Shown here: positions 30,753 through 39,704 of the stretch, in pieces
Layout: each line of letters opens with the position of its first letter
Numbering within the stretch: the first letter of the stretch is position 1
DNA from: a virus
Virus record (IMG/VR): IMGVR_UViG_3300030419_007131
Span: 1 to 64,000 of that record
Length of the DNA stretch: 64,000 bases
Strand: one strand, 5' to 3'
Notes under the pieces: generated by a model
Told to the model about the DNA's origin: nothing
What the model saw: only the letters and a program-made list of their open reading frames with translations
Database searches by the model: none
Made by a program: the position numbers and the translations under genes

Positions 30753-31376
30753 CTATTCGCGACTTCGCTGTTCTGCCAGGTGTCGGCGAACACCGTCGGA
30801 CATGGGAGCGCCGCCCTCTTTAGGAGTATACGTAGCCCAATCATACCTGATTGTCAGCTCAATATTAAGTAATTCTTCGCCGCTATAATCTAAATCGCCG
30901 AACTTAGCATTAGTGATGAAGGGGCTGTTGAGTACCCATTCACCAATTTCTTGTCCTTGACCGTTAATCTCTGTAATCAATACAGCGCCCAATGTAGCCA
31001 GTGCAGCTTCTTTATTGGGAGTGCCAGGGCCAGGGCCCGGGCCGTTTTCTTCACCACCGCCACCGAAGAAGGCGGCCTGGTCGCCGGGATCAAAGTAGCC
31101 GGCCTCATAAAGAGCCTTATAAAGAATATCATTGCCATCAGGCTCCACGGAATTAACTAAGGTTACAGTAATAGGATCCCAAGTAACGGCGCCTGGATAA
31201 TAGTACGTATTACCAAGAAACTTGTGCTCGGTCTCGCTCAAAGTATAAGAAGGCTTTGTAACCGTCTTTGCCAGGTACCGAAGATCGCCTCCCGCTAGCG
31301 TACTCAAGTTGGGAAAATTCAATAGAAATCTATGTTGCCTGCGGGGCTCTGATGATGCTAAGTTCCAAAATGCCAT
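30753..31376 (-). CDS. Tail tube protein (T4 gp19-like)
   Basis: 207 residues from the ATG at 31376, chosen for ACAGGAGAC upstream; an in-frame extension upstream lacks support. MAFWNLASSEPRRQHRFLLN, YLAKTVTKPSYTLSETEH and NTYYYPGAVTWDPITVTLV match the gp19 tube fold. A Gly/Pro/Glu-rich loop (GGGGEENGPGPGPG near 120) is inserted. gp19 hexamers stack into the inner tube. It follows the sheath gene, as in T4. An ATTAAATAG motif lies 28 bp upstream. Confidence 0.88.
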   Translation of the reverse strand: MAFWNLASSEPRRQHRFLLNFPNLSTLAGGDLRYLAKTVTKPSYTLSETEHKFLGNTYYYPGAVTWDPITVTLVNSVEPDGNDILYKALYEAGYFDPGDQAAFFGGGGEENGPGPGPGTPNKEAALATLGAVLITEINGQGQEIGEWVLNSPFITNAKFGDLDYSGEELLNIELTIRYDWATYTPKEGGAPMSDGVRRHLAEQRSRE

Positions 31377-31403
31377 TTTTACATGTCTCCTGTTAAGGTC
31401 TAG

Positions 31404-31412
31404 ATTAAATAG
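31404..31412 (-). promoter_or_regulatory. ATTAAATAG motif, candidate late promoter for the tail tube gene
   Basis: 28 bp before the ATG at 31376, after a GGAGGT/ACCTCC hairpin (31417-31431). Confidence 0.55.
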
Positions 31413-31416
31413 TGTA

Positions 31417-31431
31417 AGGAGGTAAAACCTC
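31417..31431 (-). terminator. Short hairpin after the sheath gene
   Basis: GGAGG / CCTCC stem with a 5-nt A/T-rich loop, TTACACT after it in sense; a weak terminator. Confidence 0.4.
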
Positions 31432-31445
31432 CCCACATTTATTTA

Positions 31446-34325
31446 TTAATCGTCGAAAGATGCTCCCGTTCTTGTAATATTGAAATCGATTGCAATATAT
31501 TCGATTGCACGCGTCGGCTTCAAGAAGATCTGAGCATACATAATGTTCCGATCGATGAGATCCGGCGTCGTGGTGGTTTCATCCAGGACCACCTTAAAGT
31601 CAGAGAGACCAAAGTTAGTCTTGACAGACTGCAGCAAGGGCTCTACTTGAGCCTTGAAGCGGTCCCATGTCACCTTGACATTCGGATCGAAAAGGATTTG
31701 CGAAGCAATCTGCGAAATGCGCTTCTTCACGAAGATCATCAAGCGACGTACATTGATACGATCAAGCGCCGAAGCCGTCGTCTGAAGGGTCTTCTGACCG
31801 AAGATCACAATTCCTTCTGCAGGGAACTTCGCAATGGGGTTAATATTCGCTCCATAAAGGTCGTCGCGGTCCTTGCGGCGCAAGTGATGGGCCACATCTA
31901 CCACCGGGATGCCAGCGGCACCCTCGGTGAGGCCGCCGCGGTTGAAGCCTGCGGGGGCGAACCAGACCTGAGTCTTCTGCTGGGAGCTTGAGAATGTTCC
32001 CAAAGCCGCAACAGAGGGGGGCAGCCACACGAAGGATCCGTTCAGGGTATCTCGTGCACGCACCCATGGGTAGAAGGCGCAACCATACGAGGAGTTAAGG
32101 CCTCGGGAGCGCATTCCATTAACAGCTGCGCGAATGGTGGAAGCCCTGTTATTGCGTGCCTCGGCGAGGCCTTCGGCGCGAGGGGTGAAACCGCCCTCAA
32201 GGTCGATAATAGCCAAAGCATCGGCCCTCTCTTCGCACATGCGAATAAGATTGGTCGTAAGACCGGCTTGCTTGAGGCCAGGAATCGTAGCCAAGTTCAT
32301 TTCAGCCACCTCAGGGTCGGCGACCGAATCGATGGATCGACGAATGCTATTGAAAACATAGCTATTCTGGTCTGTTGCAGCTGAGCCCAAGTAACGAGCA
32401 CTGCTGTTGAAGGGATCCATCTCGTCAATTTCAGTTCCATCAAAGCCGCCGTACAGAGGCACAGTGAACCGATCGTAACCGGCATCGAGAACACCACTCA
32501 CCGCTCCACTAACTGCTGTAAGCGACGTTCCGGCGCGAGTTCCGCCGGAGCCGGCGTGTGATCCACTCACCCAGGCGCCAACCATGGAGCCTGAAATATC
32601 GTCAAGAGTAAACTCAACAGATGTTTCAGTCTTAAGCGTATTGCTGGCTCCGCCGAACATACTTCCAACGATGCCGCCGCGAGGACGGAGCATATCAATG
32701 GTAGAACTATCGAACACCGTGCTGCCAGCACCCTTGCTGGTCTGCAGTCCGAAGAATGCGTCAGTCTTATTGCTAAGATTGCCAGCGGAAGCGCTTGCGC
32801 GTAGCTCCGGAGCCGGGTAAAGAACCAAGAACTCGTTAGCAGCCTGATTATTGGTAGAAGCCGAGATGACAAAAATCGACCCACTAGTAGCAAGGGGACT
32901 GCCGGGGACTGCCATGCGCGTAGCATTACTGAGGGAACCGGAAATCCAGTTGCCCTGCCCGGTAGTGCCAAGCGTCTCTTCATCATCCCACTTGGTCATT
33001 CCACGGAAGCCAAAGGGCAGAAGAGCAGGGTTGGTAAGGCCCGCATTAACGTCCGAGTTCATCTCGACGCGAATGTAGGCAGAATTATTTGGCCAATCGC
33101 CTTCTTGAATATAGCGGCGCTCGGTCTCTTCCCACACGCGGCGCTGGTCGCCGACCTTGCGTGCAACATAGTTGGCCGAGTTGGGGTTAAGATCGCAGTT
33201 AGAAAACATTTCAACCACGCGAACCACATTATCGGAGTCGCTAAGGTGACGAACCACAAGAGTAAAAGTACCATAATCGCTGGAATCGGCAGAAGACCGC
33301 TGAATATCTTGGATAGATACCTTAAGGTTTCGGTTAGTCCAGTCGCCGGGCTCTTCGAGGGCTACAACCTTGAACAGATTTTGTGGAGCGTCTGCAGGGC
33401 CCAAGCGGCAGCTGATAATTTGAGGACTCTCCGCACCCTGAAGAGGGTCGGTGAAGTCACTCGCAGCAAGTGCGCTGGTACCGCCGGCCAACTTAACCAG
33501 GGCTCCATAAGTTGTACTAGACGTAATGTTCGACTTTAGATGACGATCAAAGGTCTCGCCGAGCCAGTAGTTAAGGGGGGTGGACGTCAAGCCAGAGTTA
33601 GTCAACTGAGGATTGGTGTTGAGAGACTTACGAATGTATCGTGAATCATTTTCATTAAAGTTAACAACCACAGTTGAATCCGAAGTGCCCTGATAATTGC
33701 TAAGATTAATCTTGAACTGATACTGGATGCCCGCATTGGAGCCCACCACGTAGTCAACACCCTGGACGGAGCTCGACGCGACGGTGCCTCCGCCCGTGCT
33801 GCCCGTGGTATCCACGTAAATGGCTCCGGACAACTGAGGCTCAAAGGAGCTATCGCCATATATAATAGCCGCGAGGGCGCCGGTAAGCTGTGTTCCGGTA
33901 ACGCCGGCAGGGCCACCGCCCTCAAACACGACCAGGCCCCATGCACTGGTGGAAGACCAGCCAGCAGGACCCTCTGTTCCGGTTGGACCACCGTCAGCAG
34001 TAGTCTCCGCGCCCAGGAGGCGAATATAAGTCAAAGGAGAACTGTTCTTAAGATAAGCTTGTGCGGCATACATGCCATAAGTGGGTGCCGACAAATCATT
34101 GCCAGTACGCCAGACATCATCGCCATCGCCACCAGCGGCAGGGGCGCCAAAGACGTTAACAAATTCTTCAAAAGAGTTAACAGTTATGGGCCGTAATGCT
34201 GGCCCTTTAGCGGCGCGGCCGATGACGACGGGGCCGATGCCCGCAGGGGAAGCGGGAAGTTGGGAGTTATCAATCTCATTGACAAAAACTCCGGGTGAGA
34301 CGAATCGATACTTTTTAGCTGACAT
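31446..34325 (-). CDS. Contractile tail sheath protein (T4 gp18-like)
   Basis: 959 residues, longer than T4 gp18 (659). The N-terminus YRFVSPGVFVNEIDNSQLP and GPVVIGRAAKGPALRP is the sheath handshake domain; the C-terminal domain shows RINVRRLMIFVKKRISQIAS and IEYIAIDFNITRTG. The excess of about 300 residues is a Ser/Gly/Thr-rich insert (about 100-620) that probably forms outer protrusions. AGGAGAAC precedes the ATG. The family forms the contracting sleeve that drives the tube through the envelope. Confidence 0.93.
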   Translation of the reverse strand: MSAKKYRFVSPGVFVNEIDNSQLPASPAGIGPVVIGRAAKGPALRPITVNSFEEFVNVFGAPAAGGDGDDVWRTGNDLSAPTYGMYAAQAYLKNSSPLTYIRLLGAETTADGGPTGTEGPAGWSSTSAWGLVVFEGGGPAGVTGTQLTGALAAIIYGDSSFEPQLSGAIYVDTTGSTGGGTVASSSVQGVDYVVGSNAGIQYQFKINLSNYQGTSDSTVVVNFNENDSRYIRKSLNTNPQLTNSGLTSTPLNYWLGETFDRHLKSNITSSTTYGALVKLAGGTSALAASDFTDPLQGAESPQIISCRLGPADAPQNLFKVVALEEPGDWTNRNLKVSIQDIQRSSADSSDYGTFTLVVRHLSDSDNVVRVVEMFSNCDLNPNSANYVARKVGDQRRVWEETERRYIQEGDWPNNSAYIRVEMNSDVNAGLTNPALLPFGFRGMTKWDDEETLGTTGQGNWISGSLSNATRMAVPGSPLATSGSIFVISASTNNQAANEFLVLYPAPELRASASAGNLSNKTDAFFGLQTSKGAGSTVFDSSTIDMLRPRGGIVGSMFGGASNTLKTETSVEFTLDDISGSMVGAWVSGSHAGSGGTRAGTSLTAVSGAVSGVLDAGYDRFTVPLYGGFDGTEIDEMDPFNSSARYLGSAATDQNSYVFNSIRRSIDSVADPEVAEMNLATIPGLKQAGLTTNLIRMCEERADALAIIDLEGGFTPRAEGLAEARNNRASTIRAAVNGMRSRGLNSSYGCAFYPWVRARDTLNGSFVWLPPSVAALGTFSSSQQKTQVWFAPAGFNRGGLTEGAAGIPVVDVAHHLRRKDRDDLYGANINPIAKFPAEGIVIFGQKTLQTTASALDRINVRRLMIFVKKRISQIASQILFDPNVKVTWDRFKAQVEPLLQSVKTNFGLSDFKVVLDETTTTPDLIDRNIMYAQIFLKPTRAIEYIAIDFNITRTGASFDD

Positions 34326-34360
34326 TTGTTATGTTCTCCTACACATTTGAAATGTTCAAA

Positions 34361-34368
34361 GTAAATAG
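34361..34368 (-). promoter_or_regulatory. GTAAATAG motif, candidate late promoter for the sheath gene
   Basis: 36 bp before the sheath ATG at 34325. Confidence 0.5.
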
Positions 34369-34389
34369 TGTTAAGTAGTCGCAATGGTA

Positions 34390-35331
34390 TTATTCTCTAT
34401 AAAAACCATCCTTAATGGTACGGGGGATATCTCCAAGTACCGCCCTTTCTCTTCCAAACTTAAACTCGACGGCATTTTCGCGTCGGACAATTTTAGGTTT
34501 TTCTTGATTTTCCCCTTCTCCGATTAAATAACCCATCACTTCGATATTGATAGTGGTTTCGTAATTGCGCTGTTCCATTCCCAGCGCGGCTTTGTTGGAC
34601 CCATTGCTAAAAGATCCGTCTATAAAAACCTCAAAGGCATGACCTTCGTTAGTAATTCTACGTGGCATGCGGGAATTACCAGGCACTGTTATAAACGGCC
34701 CAATAAGTTGATTAATCTGCTGTTGATACTCGGTTCTCAATGTTATCTCATATACTACTTTTATCCAGACTGGTAGCGGCATCGTGATTGTTTCATAAAC
34801 TGTCTTGGTTGTCATCTGCCGTTTATTAACATTAAGTTCTTTAGAAGAAACCGTGGCGGGGCTCCCAAATTTTCTATTTACTTTTGCATTTTGAAACTCA
34901 GCAGTCTTTTTCTGGTTAATCTGGCGGGCTACCGTGATGGTGCCCCCTTTGGCATCGTTAACCGGGTAAATATTGGCGTAGACTGTGCCCCGAAAGTTGG
35001 GTTCTTTCGTTACACTAGCACGGTTGACCGTAATCAACGGCAAGATCAACATTTCTTCTGAATCTCTAAGATCTTTGTTGTGCTTAAGCTGGTATGCTCT
35101 TTCTGCAGAGACCCATAAAACTGGAACCTTTTTAAATCCCTTGTTTGTTCCCAAAGAAAGGTTGAGATCTTCATCGATAAACTTCAGCATGGCGCCATCG
35201 ATCGTTTCTAGCGTCGAAGGCATAAATTCTATTTCGCCTAGCTTACTTTCAACTTCCTTATCGCCAACAGCATCATACTTCTGCGCTGCGGTATCTTGAA
35301 TCTGGTCTTGGGTCCGGCGGCTTCTAGACAT
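34390..35331 (-). CDS. Tail sheath stabiliser / tail completion protein (T4 gp15-like)
   Basis: 313 residues. KKVPVLWVSAERAYQLKHNK, MLILPLITVNRAS and PVWIKVVYEITLRTEYQQQI then LIGPFITV parallel gp15 (IRVPITYASKEHFMMKLNK, ILPRINLHLVDF, IKMIYELSIFTRYEDDMFQI), in the same order. gp15 caps the finished tail and joins it to the neck. It stops 5 bp upstream of nothing else in the block: the neck gene ends 4 bp before its start, and the sheath gene follows after a 64-bp gap with its own TAAATAG site. Confidence 0.72.
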   Translation of the reverse strand: MSRSRRTQDQIQDTAAQKYDAVGDKEVESKLGEIEFMPSTLETIDGAMLKFIDEDLNLSLGTNKGFKKVPVLWVSAERAYQLKHNKDLRDSEEMLILPLITVNRASVTKEPNFRGTVYANIYPVNDAKGGTITVARQINQKKTAEFQNAKVNRKFGSPATVSSKELNVNKRQMTTKTVYETITMPLPVWIKVVYEITLRTEYQQQINQLIGPFITVPGNSRMPRRITNEGHAFEVFIDGSFSNGSNKAALGMEQRNYETTINIEVMGYLIGEGENQEKPKIVRRENAVEFKFGRERAVLGDIPRTIKDGFYRE

Positions 35332-35335
35332 TTAT

Positions 35336-36604
35336 CTACCCCACAAAAATGCCAGCAGGTATATTCGACAAAACCTTCTCTGCTGAATCTTGCATAGAGG
35401 AGTCGATGACCGCCAACTTGTCGTAAGTAGTCTCTTCGAGAATAGTTTTCAGTTCCTCTCTCAAGGCTGTCATTTCGGAAGCAGCTTGGCCCAAAAGCTC
35501 AGCAGCATTTAGATTAACACTTTCGCCCGGAATAGGAACTGTCGCAAACTTACCACGGATCTGGCCCAGCATCTCTTTGCTCAAAGCCAAAGCGAAGCGG
35601 CGGATCCATTGTTTGCCAATAGAGTTGATGTTGGGATAGGGTATATTCTGGAATGGCAGCGTATTAAGGTTGTTAATTCCCTCCACGCCTGCTTTGCCAC
35701 GACCAGTTTCGTCCCATGGCTGATTTTCTCGATCAATAGTAAACTGCACCCAGATCTTAGCTGGGCTCGTGCTATCGGGCTGCGGGAAAAGACGTAACCA
35801 ATTGTCTTTAATCTCGTAGGAATAATGAGAAATGCGAGTCCACAACGCATCTTCATACGCCATGGCTTGAAGTTTGTTTTGCCACGTAGGAACGATTTCA
35901 AAAGTGGAATCATCTGCATACTGACCATAAGTACGCATGTTGCCTACTACTGAAAACCCTCCATAATAACCATAGAACCGCCACATAGCGCGGGGTGTCT
36001 TAAAAAACACCTTTCTGATTATCACACGCTTGTCCTGTATCTTGCCATAATACGGAACTGTCGTATCATTGGCAGATGATTGAGAAAGGAGCGTTTGCAA
36101 ATCGTAATCCTGTACAGAAGCTGTGCGTTGTATAGAAGCTGAATAAATGGGGGTCAATCCGCCTAGGCCCGTGTCGGTGGCGATGGCCTCCGAAACACGA
36201 CGAACATATCCATAATCAAAACGCGGATAACGTAATTCGATGGTAGAGCCCGACAGCGCGTCGCCTGAAACAATTTGGCCGTCTTGGTCAAAAGAGGCGG
36301 TTGCAGCGCCGAGATAACTTGATAATGAGTTCTTGCTTTGATGCAGATTCACGATATAGGAATATTCTAAGACCGCTTCTTCATATGCCGAATAAACATT
36401 ACCCTCGGTTAGCTCGATATCTAATACATCTCCACCCAGCTTTTTATATGTATAAGCCACCTGATCGGCGGCACCAGACAAGAAAGCTGCTGAGCCTGCA
36501 TAGATGCCAAAGGGTAGCGTCACGGCCACATTGGTGGTGCTTCCCGTAATAGGAAGAATGTTCGTGGTGGTGGTGGACGCAGGATTTAATTTTGGAATGG
36601 CCAT
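35336..36604 (-). CDS. Neck / head-completion protein
   Basis: 422 residues. VLDIELTEGNVYSAYEEAVL, YIVNLHQSKNSLSSYLG and VRKVFFKTPRAMWRFYG-like segments (IIRKVFFKTPRAMWRFYG) belong to a neck-type protein found between capsid and sheath genes in T4-like aquatic phages, in the place of T4 gp13/gp14. The exact T4 counterpart is uncertain. The gene has a clean promoter context: a terminator hairpin (36641-36667) after the capsid gene, then CTAAATAG (36631-36638), then the ATG. Confidence 0.65.
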   Translation of the reverse strand: MAIPKLNPASTTTTNILPITGSTTNVAVTLPFGIYAGSAAFLSGAADQVAYTYKKLGGDVLDIELTEGNVYSAYEEAVLEYSYIVNLHQSKNSLSSYLGAATASFDQDGQIVSGDALSGSTIELRYPRFDYGYVRRVSEAIATDTGLGGLTPIYSASIQRTASVQDYDLQTLLSQSSANDTTVPYYGKIQDKRVIIRKVFFKTPRAMWRFYGYYGGFSVVGNMRTYGQYADDSTFEIVPTWQNKLQAMAYEDALWTRISHYSYEIKDNWLRLFPQPDSTSPAKIWVQFTIDRENQPWDETGRGKAGVEGINNLNTLPFQNIPYPNINSIGKQWIRRFALALSKEMLGQIRGKFATVPIPGESVNLNAAELLGQAASEMTALREELKTILEETTYDKLAVIDSSMQDSAEKVLSNIPAGIFVG

Positions 36605-36630
36605 TTAATATTCCTCGGAGTGGTTCTTTA

Positions 36631-36638
36631 CTAAATAG
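36631..36638 (-). promoter_or_regulatory. CTAAATAG motif, candidate late promoter for the neck gene
   Basis: 27 bp before the ATG at 36604 and 2 bp from the terminator hairpin of the capsid unit. Confidence 0.6.
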
Positions 36639-36639
36639 A

Positions 36640-36668
36640 AAGCCCCGCCTCAAAAGAGACGGGGCTTT
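36640..36668 (-). terminator. Terminator after the major capsid gene
   Basis: AAAGCCCCG / CGGGGCTTT stem with 11-12 nt loop, ending in TTTCTATTTAG in sense. Confidence 0.8.
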
Positions 36669-36696
36669 AACTATTTTGACCTTACGTCAGGTATGA

Positions 36697-38478
36697 CTAA
36701 ACTAGGCTCTTAATAACAACCAGTCCATACATATCAGGACGCACCATCTTCTTGGCATATCGGGTCATGACGCCCTTACGAGGTACGAAGTCCTCGACGC
36801 CGAAGATAGTAGGCGTGGTCTGCAGCGGCACATAAGGTGCGTACACATAGCCACTCTCAAGGAAGCTACTTCCACGTCGGCCAACAAGGACCAAGTTACG
36901 CGGGAAGTAAGGATCGACGATAACGTCGAACTTCTTCGAAAGCGAACCAACCTTAACAGCACCCGCGTCGCCGCGGTCGCTATCAGCAGTCACATTGGCA
37001 CGGAAGCCAGCGGTGAACTCAAGGATGTTGGCAACTTCAGGTCCGCAGACGACGAAGTTAGCAGCACCACGGAGAGTCTTCCGATGGATCTGTGCGGAGA
37101 CGTCATTGATAGTCTCAATGAGGGTCTCATACCACTCACTCACGTTACCGGTGAAGTCCGGAGGCGCAGTTCCAGTACCAATCACAACACCCGTCTCACG
37201 ATTCAAGAAATCGCCAGGGGAGCGCGACCAGTAGCGGACGCCTGCGGTAGCACCCACAACGAGATCCTCAAGGATCTCTTGATCAATTTCAAGAGCAACC
37301 TGCTCAGACAGAATCTGAGTAAGCTCGACTTCAGCGTCAAGGTTGTGGTAGGCGTTAAGATCTTGTCCTAACTCCGGGGTCCACTTGGCCTTGAGCTTCT
37401 TGGTGATCGCCGTGACGGCCACCGAGTCGACCTTGATGTCGATCTCAGGAATGTAGGCATTGCCTTCCAGTCCCCACTGCTGTGCGGGAAGAACAGCACC
37501 GATAGACGGTGACGTTCCACCAAAGTTATCAACGATCGGGAACGAAGCCGTGAGGCCTGAAGCCCACTCGGCATCAAGCTGAGCAACTGTAACAGTTCCA
37601 GTATCACCACCAACCAACACGAGCAGAACACGAGCAGAATCGGTCGGATCTTCGCGCTGGAGACGACGTGCCTGAATACCATTGGTAGGCTCGACACCGG
37701 CTGCGGTGCGCACCTTAATGGCAACAGCATCCTCTTGGTTCCATGCGCCGCCCGCGCTGTCGGCGAGGTCGGTCTTAAGAACGGAAACCACACTAAAGCT
37801 AGAACCAGATGCAAGATCCGGGTCAAACTCAAGCAGTCCGCGAAGCTGATAAGCAGCAGCGGTCTGGTTGCCGGGAGGCACGGAGAAGTCGCAAAGACCA
37901 CCCACGCCGATAGAACCCGAAGCAATTTGCTCTAAGGCAGCCGGGGAAGGACCAACACCGGCAGAACCCGTCGGAGACGAGTAACCGTTGTTGAGTGCAT
38001 ACGGACCACGCTCAGCGTTCTGCCCCGTGAGGAGAACACCGCCGGTGATCTGGCTACCAACTCGTCCACCACCATAGAGGGAGGAGCCACGAGGATAACC
38101 CAAGCGGAACGTATCCGCGGTCTGGCCATCAGCGATCTCGTTAGAGACAGTGAAGTCCAGGAAGAAGATGAGGCCCGAGGGCAAACTCATCGGCTGAACG
38201 CTAACGAGATCGTTGGCGATCAAAGAGCCGAATACACGGCGAACGAGGGGGAATGCGACAGCCGCAAAGCCCTCCACATCACCAGCAGCCATGCTACTGG
38301 ACTCACGGAGAAGCTCACGTGCCTGGTTCTCAAGCAGTCGGGCCATTCCATTCCGAAGATCATCGCTTCCAAGTCCTTCGAGAAGTCCGGTCTGTTCCCA
38401 CTTTCCAATGAGAGCAGTACCTTCCTTGCCGAGGTCACGGTTAACAATACCTTCAGTTAATTTCTGAACGATAGACAT
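36697..38478 (-). CDS. Major capsid protein (T4 gp23-like)
   Basis: 593 residues (T4 gp23 521). LTEGIVNRDLGKEGTALIGK and MARLLENQARELLRESS parallel the gp23 N-terminal propeptide; FPLVRRVFGSLIANDLVSVQ then PMSLPSG matches MVRRAIPNLIAFDICGVQPM in gp23. C-terminal marks are FVVCGPEVANILEF and YAKKMVRPDMYGLVVIKSLV. The propeptide is probably removed by the gp21-like protease; LLRE before Ser-Ser is one possible site. AGGAGG precedes the ATG, and the scaffold gene is directly upstream, as in T4. Its folding probably uses the GroES-like protein at 7228. Confidence 0.92.
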   Translation of the reverse strand: MSIVQKLTEGIVNRDLGKEGTALIGKWEQTGLLEGLGSDDLRNGMARLLENQARELLRESSSMAAGDVEGFAAVAFPLVRRVFGSLIANDLVSVQPMSLPSGLIFFLDFTVSNEIADGQTADTFRLGYPRGSSLYGGGRVGSQITGGVLLTGQNAERGPYALNNGYSSPTGSAGVGPSPAALEQIASGSIGVGGLCDFSVPPGNQTAAAYQLRGLLEFDPDLASGSSFSVVSVLKTDLADSAGGAWNQEDAVAIKVRTAAGVEPTNGIQARRLQREDPTDSARVLLVLVGGDTGTVTVAQLDAEWASGLTASFPIVDNFGGTSPSIGAVLPAQQWGLEGNAYIPEIDIKVDSVAVTAITKKLKAKWTPELGQDLNAYHNLDAEVELTQILSEQVALEIDQEILEDLVVGATAGVRYWSRSPGDFLNRETGVVIGTGTAPPDFTGNVSEWYETLIETINDVSAQIHRKTLRGAANFVVCGPEVANILEFTAGFRANVTADSDRGDAGAVKVGSLSKKFDVIVDPYFPRNLVLVGRRGSSFLESGYVYAPYVPLQTTPTIFGVEDFVPRKGVMTRYAKKMVRPDMYGLVVIKSLV

Positions 38479-38511
38479 TTTAAAACCTCCTATAATTGTT
38501 GAATGTCATTT

Positions 38512-39606
38512 TTATTTATTCAAACCTGCTAAGCGCAGCATTCGATCCATATTTGGATCTTTCGTTGCCTTTTTGTTTTTCTTAGAATTGATCAAAAGCG
38601 ACGTAGGCCTCTGAACCGCTTCACGAAGTGTTTGTGGTCGTGTTCTCTGATCAGGAGTGGACCCCACTGCGTTTTGAATTGTTTCAAAGATCATGTTTGC
38701 TTCTTCAACAGAATTGGCAGATTGAACAGCTTCGACAATTTTATCTTTTTGTCGCTCATTCAAGGAGGCGCTGTTTAGTGCCTTGTTTTGATAAACAAGC
38801 TTGGCGTTGGCCAAGTTCAACTTCGTGAGTTGATTCTTGGCTTCCGTTAAAAGAGCACGGAGCTCTTTGTTGGATTCTGTAAGATTCGAGATTTTGCTCT
38901 CGAACAGTTCCGCATCCGATACAACATCAGGTGCGGTTGATACTTTTTCGATTTCCTCTTCTTCTTCAAGGTGGGCGGCTTGGGCCGCGGCCATGGCATC
39001 ATTGTTGGCCTGCTCTATGCTGCTGTCAGCAGAGTTAACAGATGACCACCCTTGGGGTCGAGGAACCATGTCGACTACTAATTCTTCAATAAGATCAGAA
39101 AGCATCTCTTCACTAAGAGTTATCTCTTCGTCATCAGACTCAGTCTGCACGTGCTCGTCGGGCTCCGCTTCGGCTTCGGCTTCGCCGGCACTGTCCTTCA
39201 TCATCTCGTCTTCTGTGTCGACAAGTTCATTCCCTTCTTCTAAAGCAATCTCGTCGGCTAGGGCGGTAGCATCAGTAAGATCATCGCCCTCAACAACTTC
39301 CTCTTCTTCATCAAGGCGCGTCTTCAAAGAATCAAAGTCAATCTCAATAATTTCGTCGACGGCTGGAGCATCGATCTCCTCGTTCTGAAATGCATAAGGA
39401 ACTTCGTCCACAAACTCCATAAGCTCGTCGTGGTCTGTCTCTTCGGTTTCCGAGAGATCCTCCCCTAAGTCCTGCTCCAGTAACGTATCTATAGCACTCT
39501 TCACTTCAGTCGAATACTTCTCTAACACTGCATTTTCGGCGTTTTTAAGGGCAGCTTCCTTCAGCGCTTTAGCATCTACAATAGCTTCTTCTAATAGGGA
39601 CGACAT
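38512..39606 (-). CDS. Prohead core scaffold protein (T4 gp22-like)
   Basis: 364 residues, strongly acidic (about 50-165 is largely Glu/Asp), with a coiled coil near 225-270 (ISNLTESNKELRALLTEAK). The C-terminus LNERQKDKIVEAVQSANSVE and MDRMLRLAGLNK is the recurrent end of gp22-type scaffolds in aquatic T4-like phages. It starts MSSLLEEAIVDAKALKEAAL; LLEE before Ala is a candidate gp21-type cleavage site. It lies immediately upstream of the capsid gene. AATAAATAG lies about 32 bp ahead. Confidence 0.8.
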   Translation of the reverse strand: MSSLLEEAIVDAKALKEAALKNAENAVLEKYSTEVKSAIDTLLEQDLGEDLSETEETDHDELMEFVDEVPYAFQNEEIDAPAVDEIIEIDFDSLKTRLDEEEEVVEGDDLTDATALADEIALEEGNELVDTEDEMMKDSAGEAEAEAEPDEHVQTESDDEEITLSEEMLSDLIEELVVDMVPRPQGWSSVNSADSSIEQANNDAMAAAQAAHLEEEEEIEKVSTAPDVVSDAELFESKISNLTESNKELRALLTEAKNQLTKLNLANAKLVYQNKALNSASLNERQKDKIVEAVQSANSVEEANMIFETIQNAVGSTPDQRTRPQTLREAVQRPTSLLINSKKNKKATKDPNMDRMLRLAGLNK

Positions 39607-39637
39607 AAAAATTACTCCAGTTCTGACATGTAATCAA

Positions 39638-39646
39638 AATAAATAG
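39638..39646 (-). promoter_or_regulatory. AATAAATAG motif, candidate late promoter for scaffold and capsid
   Basis: 32 bp before the scaffold ATG at 39606. Confidence 0.55.
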
Positions 39647-39704
39647 TGTCTAAGATGGGGAAATGACTCTCAGAACTCATTTTGGTTAACCCGAACTTAC
39701 CTCA

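Noticed and set aside
30753-31436. 20-residue longer start of the tail tube protein
   Set aside because: The extension crosses the late motif and the ribosome site of the ATG at 31376, where the conserved gp19 sequence begins.
38837-39388. Ser-rich plus-strand frame opposite the scaffold gene
   Set aside because: Ser runs are the reverse complement of Glu/Asp codons in the acidic scaffold.
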